NCBI GenBank assembly: GCA_031253995.1
Contig: JAIRVG010000099.1
Coordinates: 1-40,762 of the forward strand
Length of the DNA stretch: 40,762 nt
Origin: Paucimonas sp.
GTDB taxonomy: Bacteria; Pseudomonadota; Gammaproteobacteria; Pseudomonadales; Pseudomonadaceae
Direction of reading: 5' to 3'
The notes beneath the pieces were generated by a model that had not been told where the DNA came from, did no database searches, and saw nothing but the letters and a program-made list of their open reading frames with translations. Of the stretch, positions 1 to 6,519 are shown piece by piece. Each line of letters opens with the position of its first letter. Positions within the stretch are counted from its first letter, which is position 1. The translations under genes were made by a program, and so were the position numbers.

Positions 1-137
1 GGCCTCCCAGGCGCCCCCCTTACGCCTTGTAGCGGCCATGAGTAGTACCGCCGCGCGGGGGGCGCACTAACACATGGCCGCTGCACCTATCAAGGCAAGC
101 ACCTGTCAGCCCTGACGCGGTTCCGTGCCGGCTGACA

Positions 138-434
138 TCACTCGGTGTAGCACGACCGTACCGTGGCACGGTTCCCCGCCTCGTCGATCTCGAAGATCGG
201 ATTGCTGGTGACATGCCGGGTCCGCGGCGTACCGCAGGGGTAGAGGATCACCAGTTCGCGCAGTAGACGCAGCATGCCATCCGCATCGATCAACGGTGCG
301 TCCTTGCCCACGCGGATCCGGGCATGACGGAACAGGCTGGCGGCACTCACGAAATCGCCACAGTCGAGGCATTCGGCATAGCGGTACAGCAAGTTGCTGA
401 TCAGTACGCTGCTGGTGCTCATGAACATACTCAC
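138..434 (-). CDS. Short SnoaL/NTF2-like protein, probably C-terminally truncated
   Basis: The 98-residue product resembles the first two thirds of SnoaL-like (NTF2-fold) proteins: an N-terminal helix ending LLYRYAECLDCGDF, then a strand-rich part with TRHVTSNPIFEIDEAGNRA, the usual conserved 'RH.tsN..f' segment. The family is normally about 130-150 residues and continues after 'RATVRS'; here a stop follows RSCYTE, and the downstream frames (1-137, minus) do not resume recognisably. It is therefore probably a decayed or truncated copy. The first codon is GTG; in-frame ATGs at 428 and 422 are alternatives and none has a good ribosome site. It lies 66 bp downstream of the RHS gene on the same strand. 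Immunity for the RHS toxin is possible from position only; nothing in the sequence supports it. Confidence 0.5.
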   Translation of the reverse strand: MSMFMSTSSVLISNLLYRYAECLDCGDFVSAASLFRHARIRVGKDAPLIDADGMLRLLRELVILYPCGTPRTRHVTSNPIFEIDEAGNRATVRSCYTE

Positions 435-500
435 GTCAAGAACTTCAACCCAGTGTCGACGTGACGGGAAACAAGCATATCGTTCATCTGGACGACCCTC

Positions 501-3269
501 TCATATATCCCGCGCCTGGGCCGGATCGAACGTCCTGCGGCGCCCTCCGACAATTCCGCGACAGAACGAACAGTAGATCGCGTCATAGTTGAATCCGTGA
601 CTGACAAGCGCTTTCAATGCACCACTCAGGCTGGCCATCTTCAACACCGCAGGCAGCGCCCTTCGGCTTCTGACGGTGAGGACATCAAAGCGGAAACTGC
701 TTTGCCCGCCCCGGTTCAGGCTCATTGCACGGATCACGGCATCCTCGCGGTCATCGTCGAAGCGGAACAGGTTGTAGTCGGCAATGAACCCCTCTTTCCG
801 GCTACCGGACAGCTTTTCGGTTTCGCCCTGGCTCAGCATCTCCAGAGCCGCCTGTTTCCTCGGCCCGAACGCGACACCGTCCGTGATCACGAAGACCTTG
901 TTGCTGCCCCGCGCCATATTGCTGATGCCAGGATCCAGGAGCAGCTTGCCGTGCGGATTGTAGAAACCGAACTTCGTCCCCGGTGGCACACGGATGTCCC
1001 GCAGCCAGGGCGCGGAGGCTGCGTGACTGGTAATGATCAGGTTGCTGGAGGGGCCGTCCTTGCCAAGGAAAAGCCGGTAATGCTGGTCGAGGTTCGCGGC
1101 AACGTAACTGAATTCGTTTCGGTAGGGATCGCGGTACGTTATCTCGCGATGCGGCCCGGAAAGGAATGCGTTTCTCGCGACCTGCGCGCTGTCCATCAAC
1201 GCCCGGGCAACAGGCTCGACGGGCTGGTCGGCCTCCTCCGGCACCACCGGTATCGCCCCGTCCGCGTCCTTGAACGTTCCCGGATTGTTGCGCAGCCCGC
1301 GGAACAGGTTCAGACCATCCACCGTCCCCGCCGGATCGGCGCTGAGCCAGCGGCCCAGCCACGGCTGGTAATAGCGCAGCCCGTAGTAGTACAGCCCGCT
1401 GGCGTCACGTTCCTTGCCGGAGTAGCGCTGGGTCTTGCGCCGGGCCTCGACCTCGCCCGGCGCGGCCCATGCTGCAGTGCCGCCATAGGGGAAGTATTCT
1501 TCGCGGCTGGTCACCCGGCCATCCTGGTCCAGCTCCAGCAGACAACTGCCCAGGCGGTCCGCGTAGCTGAAACGCAACGCATCGTTGGCGATCCCGTCGG
1601 GCTGCCCGGCGGTCCAGTGCAACGCGCGGACCTGGCCGTCCCCGGCCTGTCCGCACAGGACGACCTGCAGATCCTCGCCGGCACGAAGGCCGCTGTGCAG
1701 CGTGCGCAGCTCAAGCTGCGGCAGGTAATGAGTGCGCTCCCGCTCGCCGTTGCCCAGGGTGCTGATCTTCAACACCCGTCGTCCTCCGCCATCGTACCGG
1801 TAGTGCTCGGCCAGGCCACCGGCGACCTGGGTGAGCGTCGCAAGATGCCCGCGCGAGGTCCAGTCGAGCACCTCGCCGGGGCGCAGGAGGGTCTGCAGGC
1901 CGTCCGCACTGAACAGCGCCTCCACCTCGGACGGCGACGCCGCCAGCGAGTCGGGCACGGCCCGGTTGCTGCGCTCGCTGACCACCAGCTCCCGGGTAAA
2001 GTCATGCCCGGTCGCGGGCGCACTGTGGCGGATCCGGGTCAGGTTGCCGGCGATGTCGTAGCGGTAATGGCGCTGGTAGTTGGTATAGGTAGCCTGGTCG
2101 AGCGGCTGCTGCCCCGCCGCCGCCATTTCCCGGCCATGAGCGCTGGCCAGCTGGCAGAGGCTGTCGTAGGTGAACAGGGTTTGCGCTGCGACCCGCTGGT
2201 TGCGCCAGAAACGGATGGCCTGTGCCTCGTCCGCCACCCGCAGGACGTTGCCCAGCGGGTCGTATTCATAGTGCAAGTCCTGCAGCACGCCAGCACCGGC
2301 GGGATGCCCGACGGGGCGCTCGGTCCTGATCCGCGCCAGGCGCTCCGTCTGCCCCTCGTAATGCCAGGTGGTGAGCACCTGATTGCCCTGCTCCTCGCTC
2401 AGCTTGCTCAACGTGGCCGACCAGGTACGGACCTTGACGATCACCTGCTCGCTGCCGCCGGCAAGGGTCAACCAGCTCGCCTTCGGCAGCCCCGCCACGT
2501 CGTAGGCAGTGCGGCGTCGATGGCCGGCGGCATCGGTGAGGGTCAGTTGCGCGCCGAAGGCATCCACCGACAGCGTGGTCGGCCAGGCCTGCGCGGCGAG
2601 CGCCTCATCCCACTGGTCCGGACCCTGCCCTTGCCAATCGGCGAACACGTCCGGCGAATCGGCGCCGGCGAGCAATTGACGGGACACCCGCAGGGGCACC
2701 CCGCTCAATGCAACGCTGTCGGTGCGCAACAGGCCGTCGGTAGCGTAATGACGGACGCACTGCCCGGCGAGATTGGCGCCCTGCTCCTCCGCCGAAACCC
2801 CGCCCCAGACCAGTCGCTCGCTGATCCGCGCGGGCGCGTCCGGCGCTTGCTCGCTGACGCTCAGCAGCCGCCCCCGCAGGGTGTCATCCTCGTAGTGACA
2901 GGTGCGCGTGATGGCGTGCGTCAGCTCATCGCCGCCGTCAGCATCGATACCAATCCGGGTGAGTGTCATGACCGGGCGGCGGGCGCCATCATGCAGGCAG
3001 ACCCGGGTCCCCGCGTCGACGCTGCGGGTGCGCAGCGGCTGGCCGGCGAGGTCGGTCACCTGCTCAAGGTTGACCCGGCCCAGGGCGTGCAGCCGAGGGT
3101 CGCAGCTGTCCAGCAGGAAGCCAGCGGCCGTATAGCGATGCCGGGTGATGCACGCCCGGGTGGTCGCGACGCTATCGGGGTGGCGCAGGTACTCGACGTT
3201 GCGCACGGTCAGGCCGCGGCTATCGGAGGCCGTGATCGAGGGGGTGTGGTGGAAGAGTGCTGCGCTCAT
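501..3269 (-). CDS. TcC/TccC-like RHS-repeat toxin with a variable C-terminal domain
   Basis: The 922-residue protein starts like the TccC subunit of insecticidal toxin complexes (DSRGLTVRNVEYLRHP, then an R.TRHRYTAAG-type stretch and DPRL). YD/RHS repeats fill the middle. The conserved RHS-associated core is at about 590-670: YSGKERDASGLYYYGLRYY, GRWLSADPAG, DGLNLFRGLRNNP. In this family the N-terminal part forms a cocoon and the core self-cleaves to release the C-terminal domain. Here that domain is residues 672-922, with LIITSHAASAPW, GTKFGFYNPHGKLL, VFVITDG and a terminal YCSFCR motif. It resembles the 'putative adhesin Stv' type seen at the ends of Pseudomonas RHS proteins; I am only moderately sure of that name. 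A GGGAG sits six bases before the ATG. No TcA or TcB gene is present in the window, so this is an orphan TcC. Confidence 0.87.
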   Translation of the reverse strand: MSAALFHHTPSITASDSRGLTVRNVEYLRHPDSVATTRACITRHRYTAAGFLLDSCDPRLHALGRVNLEQVTDLAGQPLRTRSVDAGTRVCLHDGARRPVMTLTRIGIDADGGDELTHAITRTCHYEDDTLRGRLLSVSEQAPDAPARISERLVWGGVSAEEQGANLAGQCVRHYATDGLLRTDSVALSGVPLRVSRQLLAGADSPDVFADWQGQGPDQWDEALAAQAWPTTLSVDAFGAQLTLTDAAGHRRRTAYDVAGLPKASWLTLAGGSEQVIVKVRTWSATLSKLSEEQGNQVLTTWHYEGQTERLARIRTERPVGHPAGAGVLQDLHYEYDPLGNVLRVADEAQAIRFWRNQRVAAQTLFTYDSLCQLASAHGREMAAAGQQPLDQATYTNYQRHYRYDIAGNLTRIRHSAPATGHDFTRELVVSERSNRAVPDSLAASPSEVEALFSADGLQTLLRPGEVLDWTSRGHLATLTQVAGGLAEHYRYDGGGRRVLKISTLGNGERERTHYLPQLELRTLHSGLRAGEDLQVVLCGQAGDGQVRALHWTAGQPDGIANDALRFSYADRLGSCLLELDQDGRVTSREEYFPYGGTAAWAAPGEVEARRKTQRYSGKERDASGLYYYGLRYYQPWLGRWLSADPAGTVDGLNLFRGLRNNPGTFKDADGAIPVVPEEADQPVEPVARALMDSAQVARNAFLSGPHREITYRDPYRNEFSYVAANLDQHYRLFLGKDGPSSNLIITSHAASAPWLRDIRVPPGTKFGFYNPHGKLLLDPGISNMARGSNKVFVITDGVAFGPRKQAALEMLSQGETEKLSGSRKEGFIADYNLFRFDDDREDAVIRAMSLNRGGQSSFRFDVLTVRSRRALPAVLKMASLSGALKALVSHGFNYDAIYCSFCRGIVGGRRRTFDPAQARDI

Positions 3270-3612
3270 CCTGATCTCCCGACCCTGCGGCGCGAGCCGC
3301 CGGCGTAAGTGATGATCCCGGCGCGATCACAGCGGGAGAGAGGCTGGGTGCATGTGTTGAGTCTAGCGGGTTCCTTTCGTATCGGTCCGCGAACCTGCGT
3401 ACAGCTGAGGCTTTCTGGCTCAACCTTCGGTCCTCGCACAAAGGCTTTCCACATAGTATCCGCCGACCTCGCGCTGGCTAAATCGTCCATTTGGCTGAGC
3501 ACTTTTTCCCCGCTGTCAACTGACAAAGTTGCCAGGTTTCAGCCGTACCGGCGGCGCATACACTGCAAATCCAACCACAGCTGTCACTCGCCAATCGCCG
3601 GAGCCAAATAGC
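3270..3612. other. Divergent intergenic region between RHS toxin and CBM-like gene
   Basis: This 343-bp stretch separates two divergently transcribed genes and must hold both promoters. A GGGAG ribosome site for the RHS gene lies at its left edge and GGAG (3600-3603), nine bases before the ATG at 3613, at its right edge. I see no convincing small ORF, terminator or RNA gene. Base composition is lower in GC than in the flanking genes, as expected of a regulatory region. Confidence 0.5.
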
Positions 3613-4392
3613 ATGAACGCTACCTCTCCTTCGCACGCGGAACTCATTCGTAATGGTGACTTTTCCGAAGGAAGCCTGAACTGGCAGGTCTACGACGACG
3701 TCAACTTCGCTAACCAACGCTGCAATGTTGGCCCGGGCGGCGTTGCAGCCCAACCCATCTCCAGCATGCCAGCCGGGCGTTACCGCCTCTCCTGCCGGGC
3801 AGCGGTCGTGGCGTCCGGGTCGCCTATCGCCCAGGTGCGCCTGGCAGTCGACAGCATGAACGTGGTTGTCGACATCATCAGCACCACCCCCGATACCTAC
3901 CAGTCTGACTTCGAGGTGCCGGCCGGAACCAGCAACGTGCAGATCTACATCGAGGGTCGCGGAGCTTCCGCCTGGGTCGACGATGTATCACTGGACTTCG
4001 CCCCCCAGGGCGACGAGCTGATCCGCAACGGAGACTTTTCCGAAGGCAGCGCGCACTGGGAGATGACCGGCGCGGACTTCAGCGCGCAAACCTGCACGCT
4101 GCGCATGGACGATGTATCGCAGACCGTGGCCGTCCCGACCATCGGCTATTACCAACTCGACGCCCGCGCCAGGGTGGGGGCCGGCTCCATGGGACGCCTG
4201 CAGATCAAGCTGCTGCCGGATGGTTCGACCTTCTACGTGCCCGTCAGTGCCTCCGAGTGGACCGAGTACTCGATCGATGTACCGGCCATTCTCGGGGAAA
4301 GCGCGTTCAAGGTGTCGCTGATCCGCATTACCGGTGATGACGTGGAGTTCGACGATGTCTCGCTGCGGTTGACCGCAGGTGTGAACCGCTGA
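3613..4392 (+). CDS. Protein of two tandem carbohydrate-binding-module-like domains
   Basis: The 259-residue product is an internal duplication. Both halves open with the same segment, LIRNGDFSEGS, at residues 11 and 136, then a Trp two or three residues on (LNW, AHW), and both end with a DDVSL strand (123-127 and near 248). This is the jelly-roll pattern of CBM4/9-like carbohydrate-binding modules. No signal peptide or membrane segment is visible, so if the protein leaves the cell it does so by a non-Sec route. The start was placed at 3613, not at an upstream ATG, because GGAG lies nine bases upstream and the extra 28 residues are low-quality. It diverges from the RHS toxin; a role with the toxin is inferred from position only. 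Confidence 0.75.
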   Translation: MNATSPSHAELIRNGDFSEGSLNWQVYDDVNFANQRCNVGPGGVAAQPISSMPAGRYRLSCRAAVVASGSPIAQVRLAVDSMNVVVDIISTTPDTYQSDFEVPAGTSNVQIYIEGRGASAWVDDVSLDFAPQGDELIRNGDFSEGSAHWEMTGADFSAQTCTLRMDDVSQTVAVPTIGYYQLDARARVGAGSMGRLQIKLLPDGSTFYVPVSASEWTEYSIDVPAILGESAFKVSLIRITGDDVEFDDVSLRLTAGVNR

Positions 4393-4400
4393 GCGTCCGG

Positions 4401-4428
4401 ACCCCGTGTGCTCTCGGGGACATGGGGT
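4401..4428 (+). terminator. GC-rich hairpin after the CBM-like gene
   Basis: ACCCCGTGT (4401-4409) pairs with ACATGGGGT (4420-4428) with one G-U pair and a ten-base loop, starting nine bases after the stop codon. No T-run follows, so it is at best a weak terminator or 3' stabilising structure. Confidence 0.35.
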
Positions 4429-4504
4429 TCGGTTGGCGAGGGTGGTGGTGATGTGGTGGTGCTGTAGCGTTCTGAGCCGCAATCTGTCAGTTCACCGGCC
4501 GTCC

Positions 4505-4657
4505 ATTTCTTCACCCAGGCGTTGTATAGGGCTACAAAACTTCTCGCCGTTCCGACTTTTATGTAGGCAATTTCCCAAGCATACTTTTTCGCGTTTTCTT
4601 TCGTTGCGCCCTTGGAAATCGATGCCTACGCTTCGCCGGTCGCTGGGAAACCAGCGA
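4505..4657 (+). repeat. Conserved upstream element, copy A
   Basis: About 150 bp that recur at 5642-5797 with scattered substitutions, beginning ATTTCTTCACCC and ending in a hairpin, TCGCTGG (4640-4646) gaaa CCAGCGA (4651-4657). It lies just upstream of the structured leader of the first DUF3077-like gene. The antisense strand has open frames through both copies, but the changes between copies are not clearly synonymous in either frame, so I do not call a gene. It is probably promoter DNA or an RNA-level element belonging to the duplicated unit. Confidence 0.6.
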
Positions 4658-4745
4658 TCAGGTTTAGCAGCCTGCTCCAATTCCAAGGTGCATCAAGCGC
4701 CCTGTACGCGCGCAGCCAATCGCTTCGTATTGGCTGTCCTGTCAT

Positions 4746-4868
4746 GGCGGTTGTGCGCGGGGCGCCCTCGGGCGCGCCGGGTTCCTTGGTCCCTGGTCTG
4801 CTAACCCACGCACAACTGCCACCCTTTCGTTTAGCAGCGATGCTTGGCAGTCCCACTGATCCAAGGAG
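4746..4868 (+). promoter_or_regulatory. Structured 5' leader with pseudoknot and Shine-Dalgarno sequestration, copy A
   Basis: Helices seen by eye: P1, GGCGGTTGTGCG (4746-4757) with CGCACAACTGCC (4809-4820), 12 pairs including one G-U; P2, a GC-rich hairpin at 4760-4778 with loop CTCG; K, CTGCTAA (4798-4804) with TTAGCAG (4831-4837); S, TCCTTGG (4783-4789) with CCAAGGA (4861-4867), which covers the AGGAG ribosome site at 4864-4868. K and S start inside P1 and close outside it, so the fold is interleaved. CTTGG (4843-4847) can also pair with CCAAG (4861-4865), a competing local hairpin. The second copy at 5834-5960 keeps these helices with different bases. This implies cis control of translation of the gene at 4874; the signal sensed is unknown. 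Confidence 0.72.
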
Positions 4869-4873
4869 TTGCA

Positions 4874-5188
4874 CTGACGAAGAAGATTGTTTCCGATCCA
4901 CCTGCTTCTACCCTCTCCCTCAGCCGTACCACTGCCCGCACTCATTTCGGCGCTTGTCAAAGTGCACACCCGCCGCTGTTCGCCGTATGCGAAGAAGCCG
5001 ACATTGAAGATGCGCTGGTTCACCTTTCGGCCGCGCTGACATCGGCTTTTGAAACCAATGCCCAGTTATGCGAGATGCTGCCTCGTCCGGCAGGCAACCT
5101 TGCGTGGGCGACATATCAGTCGCTGGAAATCTGTCAGGCGCTGGTCGGGGCGCTGCTGAGTAGAAAGGATTGCAAGCTGGAGGGTTAA
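4874..5188 (+). CDS. Small DUF3077/DUF6124-like protein, copy A, without an ATG start
   Basis: About 104 residues, near-identical after the first dozen to the protein at 5969: TTARTHFGAC, LFAVCEEADIEDALVHLSAA, LAWATYQSLEICQALVGALL, KDCKLEG. It belongs to a small-protein family common in Pseudomonas (DUF3077/DUF6124-like by pattern, function unknown). No in-frame ATG is available: the codon aligned with the partner's ATG is ACG (4877). CTG at 4874 is five bases, and ACG eight bases, after AGGAG (4864-4868); a TTG at 4844 is in frame but lies upstream of that ribosome site. I chose CTG. Either initiation is unusual and weak, or this copy is decaying. The reading frame itself is intact and well conserved. 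Confidence 0.65.
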   Translation: MTKKIVSDPPASTLSLSRTTARTHFGACQSAHPPLFAVCEEADIEDALVHLSAALTSAFETNAQLCEMLPRPAGNLAWATYQSLEICQALVGALLSRKDCKLEG

Positions 5189-5199
5189 AAGCGTTTCAG

Positions 5200-5217
5200 G
5201 GGCCGCACATGCGGCCC
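5200..5217 (+). terminator. GC-rich hairpin after DUF3077-like copy A
   Basis: GGGCCGC (5200-5206) ACAT GCGGCCC (5211-5217) lies 12 bases after the stop. The same hairpin ends the second unit (6286-6303). TACACCC follows instead of a T-run, so termination is uncertain; it may also be a repeat-end structure. Confidence 0.45.
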
Positions 5218-5235
5218 TACACCCGAAGCCATGCT

Positions 5236-5580
5236 CTTCGAGCCAGACGATATCGTGGGTCAGTGCCGCAACCTGTTGCGAACTCAGCGACACGCCGACC
5301 GCCAGGTTCAACTGCTGCCTGCTGGCGATGGCGTTGTTCATCAGGTACTTGAACTGGGCCTCGTTCGAGGTCTGGCCATCGAGGAAGGCCTGCCCGGTTC
5401 GGGCGACGATGGCTTGCTGGACGAGGCGCTGCTCGTAGAAGCCGTCGCCCAGGCGCTTGGCGCTGTCGTCCGGGTTGTAGCCCAGGCCCGCGAGCAGGTA
5501 GTCGGAGCTCATGAACTGCTTGAGTTCGGTGAAGACCGGGTTGGTTTCGATCAGGTACTTGTGCGATTGAGAGGCGGCGC
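5236..5580 (-). pseudogene. Fragment of a filamentous haemagglutinin/CdiA-type exoprotein
   Basis: Read on the minus strand, this encodes HKYLIETNPVFTELKQFMSS, then DYLLAGLGYNPDDSAKRLGD, GFYEQRLVQQAIVARTGQ, SNEAQFKYLMNNAIASRQQL and VGVSLSSQQVAALTHDIVWL. That is the conserved central segment of CdiA/FhaB two-partner-secretion exoproteins. A stop (TAA) precedes it by about 12 codons. Similarity ends after IVWLEE, where the sequence runs into the hairpin of the first DUF3077-like unit. The full genes are several kilobases long, so this is a remnant of about 115 codons stranded between two repeat units. Confidence 0.8.
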
Positions 5581-5641
5581 TGCGGTTTGTCGTTTAGACG
5601 GAAGGACTTGCGAGACGGATGACGAAACTCGAAAGGTAGTG

Positions 5642-5797
5642 ATTTCTTCACCCGGGCGTTGCGTAGGACTACAAAACTTCTCGCCGTTCCGACTTTTACG
5701 TAGGCAATTTCCCAAGCATACTTTTTCGCGTTTTCTTTCGTTGCGCCCCTGGAAATCGGCACCTACGCTTCGCCGGTCGTTGCACAACAACGACCGG
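5642..5797 (+). repeat. Conserved upstream element, copy B
   Basis: Second copy of the element at 4505-4657. It ends in a perfect ten-pair hairpin, CCGGTCGTTG (5773-5782) cacaa CAACGACCGG (5788-5797). Relative to copy A the stem carries a compensating change (TCGCTGG/CCAGCGA against TCGTTG/CAACGA), which supports a structural role. Confidence 0.6.
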
Positions 5798-5833
5798 TCT
5801 TGACGGGCCGATTCATGGAGCGCTGGTTGCTAT

Positions 5834-5960
5834 GGCAGCTGTGCGTGTGGGCGCCTTCGGGCGCGCCGGGTTTTCTCTGTGGACCGGTCCGTCAACCCTC
5901 GCACAGTCGCCACCCTTCTGCTTGACGGCAGGATCGTGGCGTTTCATCCCTCCACAGAGA
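5834..5960 (+). promoter_or_regulatory. Structured 5' leader with pseudoknot and Shine-Dalgarno sequestration, copy B
   Basis: Same architecture as 4746-4868. P1: GGCAGCTGTGCG (5834-5845) with CGCACAGTCGCC (5900-5911), 11 of 12 positions pairing. P2: hairpin 5849-5867. K: CCGTCAA (5889-5895) with TTGACGG (5922-5928). S: TCTCTGTGGA (5874-5883) with TCCACAGAGA (5951-5960), ten perfect pairs that include the purine-rich ribosome site just before the ATG at 5969. A short alternative, GTGG (5936-5939) with CCAC (5952-5955), again competes for the same strand. Pairing is preserved although the bases differ from copy A. Confidence 0.75.
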
Positions 5961-5968
5961 ACGACGAC

Positions 5969-6274
5969 ATGAAAAAGCTGGTACCTGATCCACCACCCTC
6001 TTCCCTTCGCCGCACCACTGCCCGCACTCACTTCGGCGCTTGCCATGGTGCACACCCGCCGCTGTTCACCGTATGCGAAGAAGCCGACATTGAAGATGCG
6101 CTGGTTCACCTTTCGGCCGCGCTGACATCGGCTTTTGAAACCAATGCCCAGTTATGCGAGATGCTGCCTCGTCCGACGGCCAATCTCGCCTGGGCGACGT
6201 ATCAATCATTGGAAATCTGTCAGGCGCTGATGGGAGCGTTGTTGAACAGGAAGGACTGCAAGCTGGAAGGTTAG
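5969..6274 (+). CDS. Small DUF3077/DUF6124-like protein, copy B
   Basis: A 101-residue paralogue of the product at 4874, starting MKKLVPDPPPSSLRRTTART and ending LLNRKDCKLEG. No signal peptide, membrane span or catalytic motif is visible; two conserved cysteines (in HFGAC and FTVCEE) and a helical second half stand out. The ATG lies eight bases after a GAGA-type ribosome site that is itself the 3' strand of the leader helix S, so translation should depend on opening that helix. Function is unknown; such proteins occur in multiple paralogues in Pseudomonas genomes. Confidence 0.8.
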   Translation: MKKLVPDPPPSSLRRTTARTHFGACHGAHPPLFTVCEEADIEDALVHLSAALTSAFETNAQLCEMLPRPTANLAWATYQSLEICQALMGALLNRKDCKLEG

Positions 6275-6285
6275 CTGCGCTTCAG

Positions 6286-6303
6286 GGGCCGCACATGCGG
6301 CCC
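6286..6303 (+). terminator. GC-rich hairpin after DUF3077-like copy B
   Basis: GGGCCGC (6286-6292) ACAT GCGGCCC (6297-6303), the same as at 5200-5217, 11 bases after the stop codon. There is no T-tract. It marks the right end of the second duplicated unit. Confidence 0.45.
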
Positions 6304-6368
6304 TACACCCGAAGCATGTAAGCTCACCGTCCAGTACGAACGGCATCTTAGGCACAAGCACGCCACAT

Positions 6369-6430
6369 CCCGCCTGCAGACTGAGGTCCCGTCCACTCTG
6401 CAGCACGCCGCCTCGGTTGATGACGTCCTG
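6369..6430 (-). pseudogene. Short haemagglutinin-repeat remnant
   Basis: The minus strand reads QDVINRGGVLQSGRDLSLQA, the typical sequence of an FHA/CdiA beta-helix repeat ('viN.GG.l.aGrdlsL.A'). Only about 20 codons are recognisable. It probably derives from the same two-partner-secretion gene as the fragment at 5236-5580. The rest of 6304-6519 shows nothing else I can identify. Confidence 0.5.
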
Positions 6431-6519
6431 CCCCCCCTCATTCTCCCCCACGGATTGACTCAACCCTCCCCCTGACCCAAGCTTGACCCCTTTTCCGCAC
6501 ATCCCTGACCGGATCACGC

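Noticed and set aside
597..3308. 903-codon open frame antisense to the RHS gene
   Set aside because: Shadow of the RHS repeats on the opposite strand; composition is typical of antisense frames in GC-rich DNA and the sense protein is clearly a TcC.
4406..4804. 132-codon plus-strand ORF over the upstream element
   Set aside because: It spans the element hairpin and the first helix of the leader, has no homologous counterpart in copy B and no ribosome site.
5551..5790. Small minus-strand ORF across the conserved upstream element
   Set aside because: Open in both copies, but two frames are open at once and substitutions are not clearly synonymous in either; no ribosome site.
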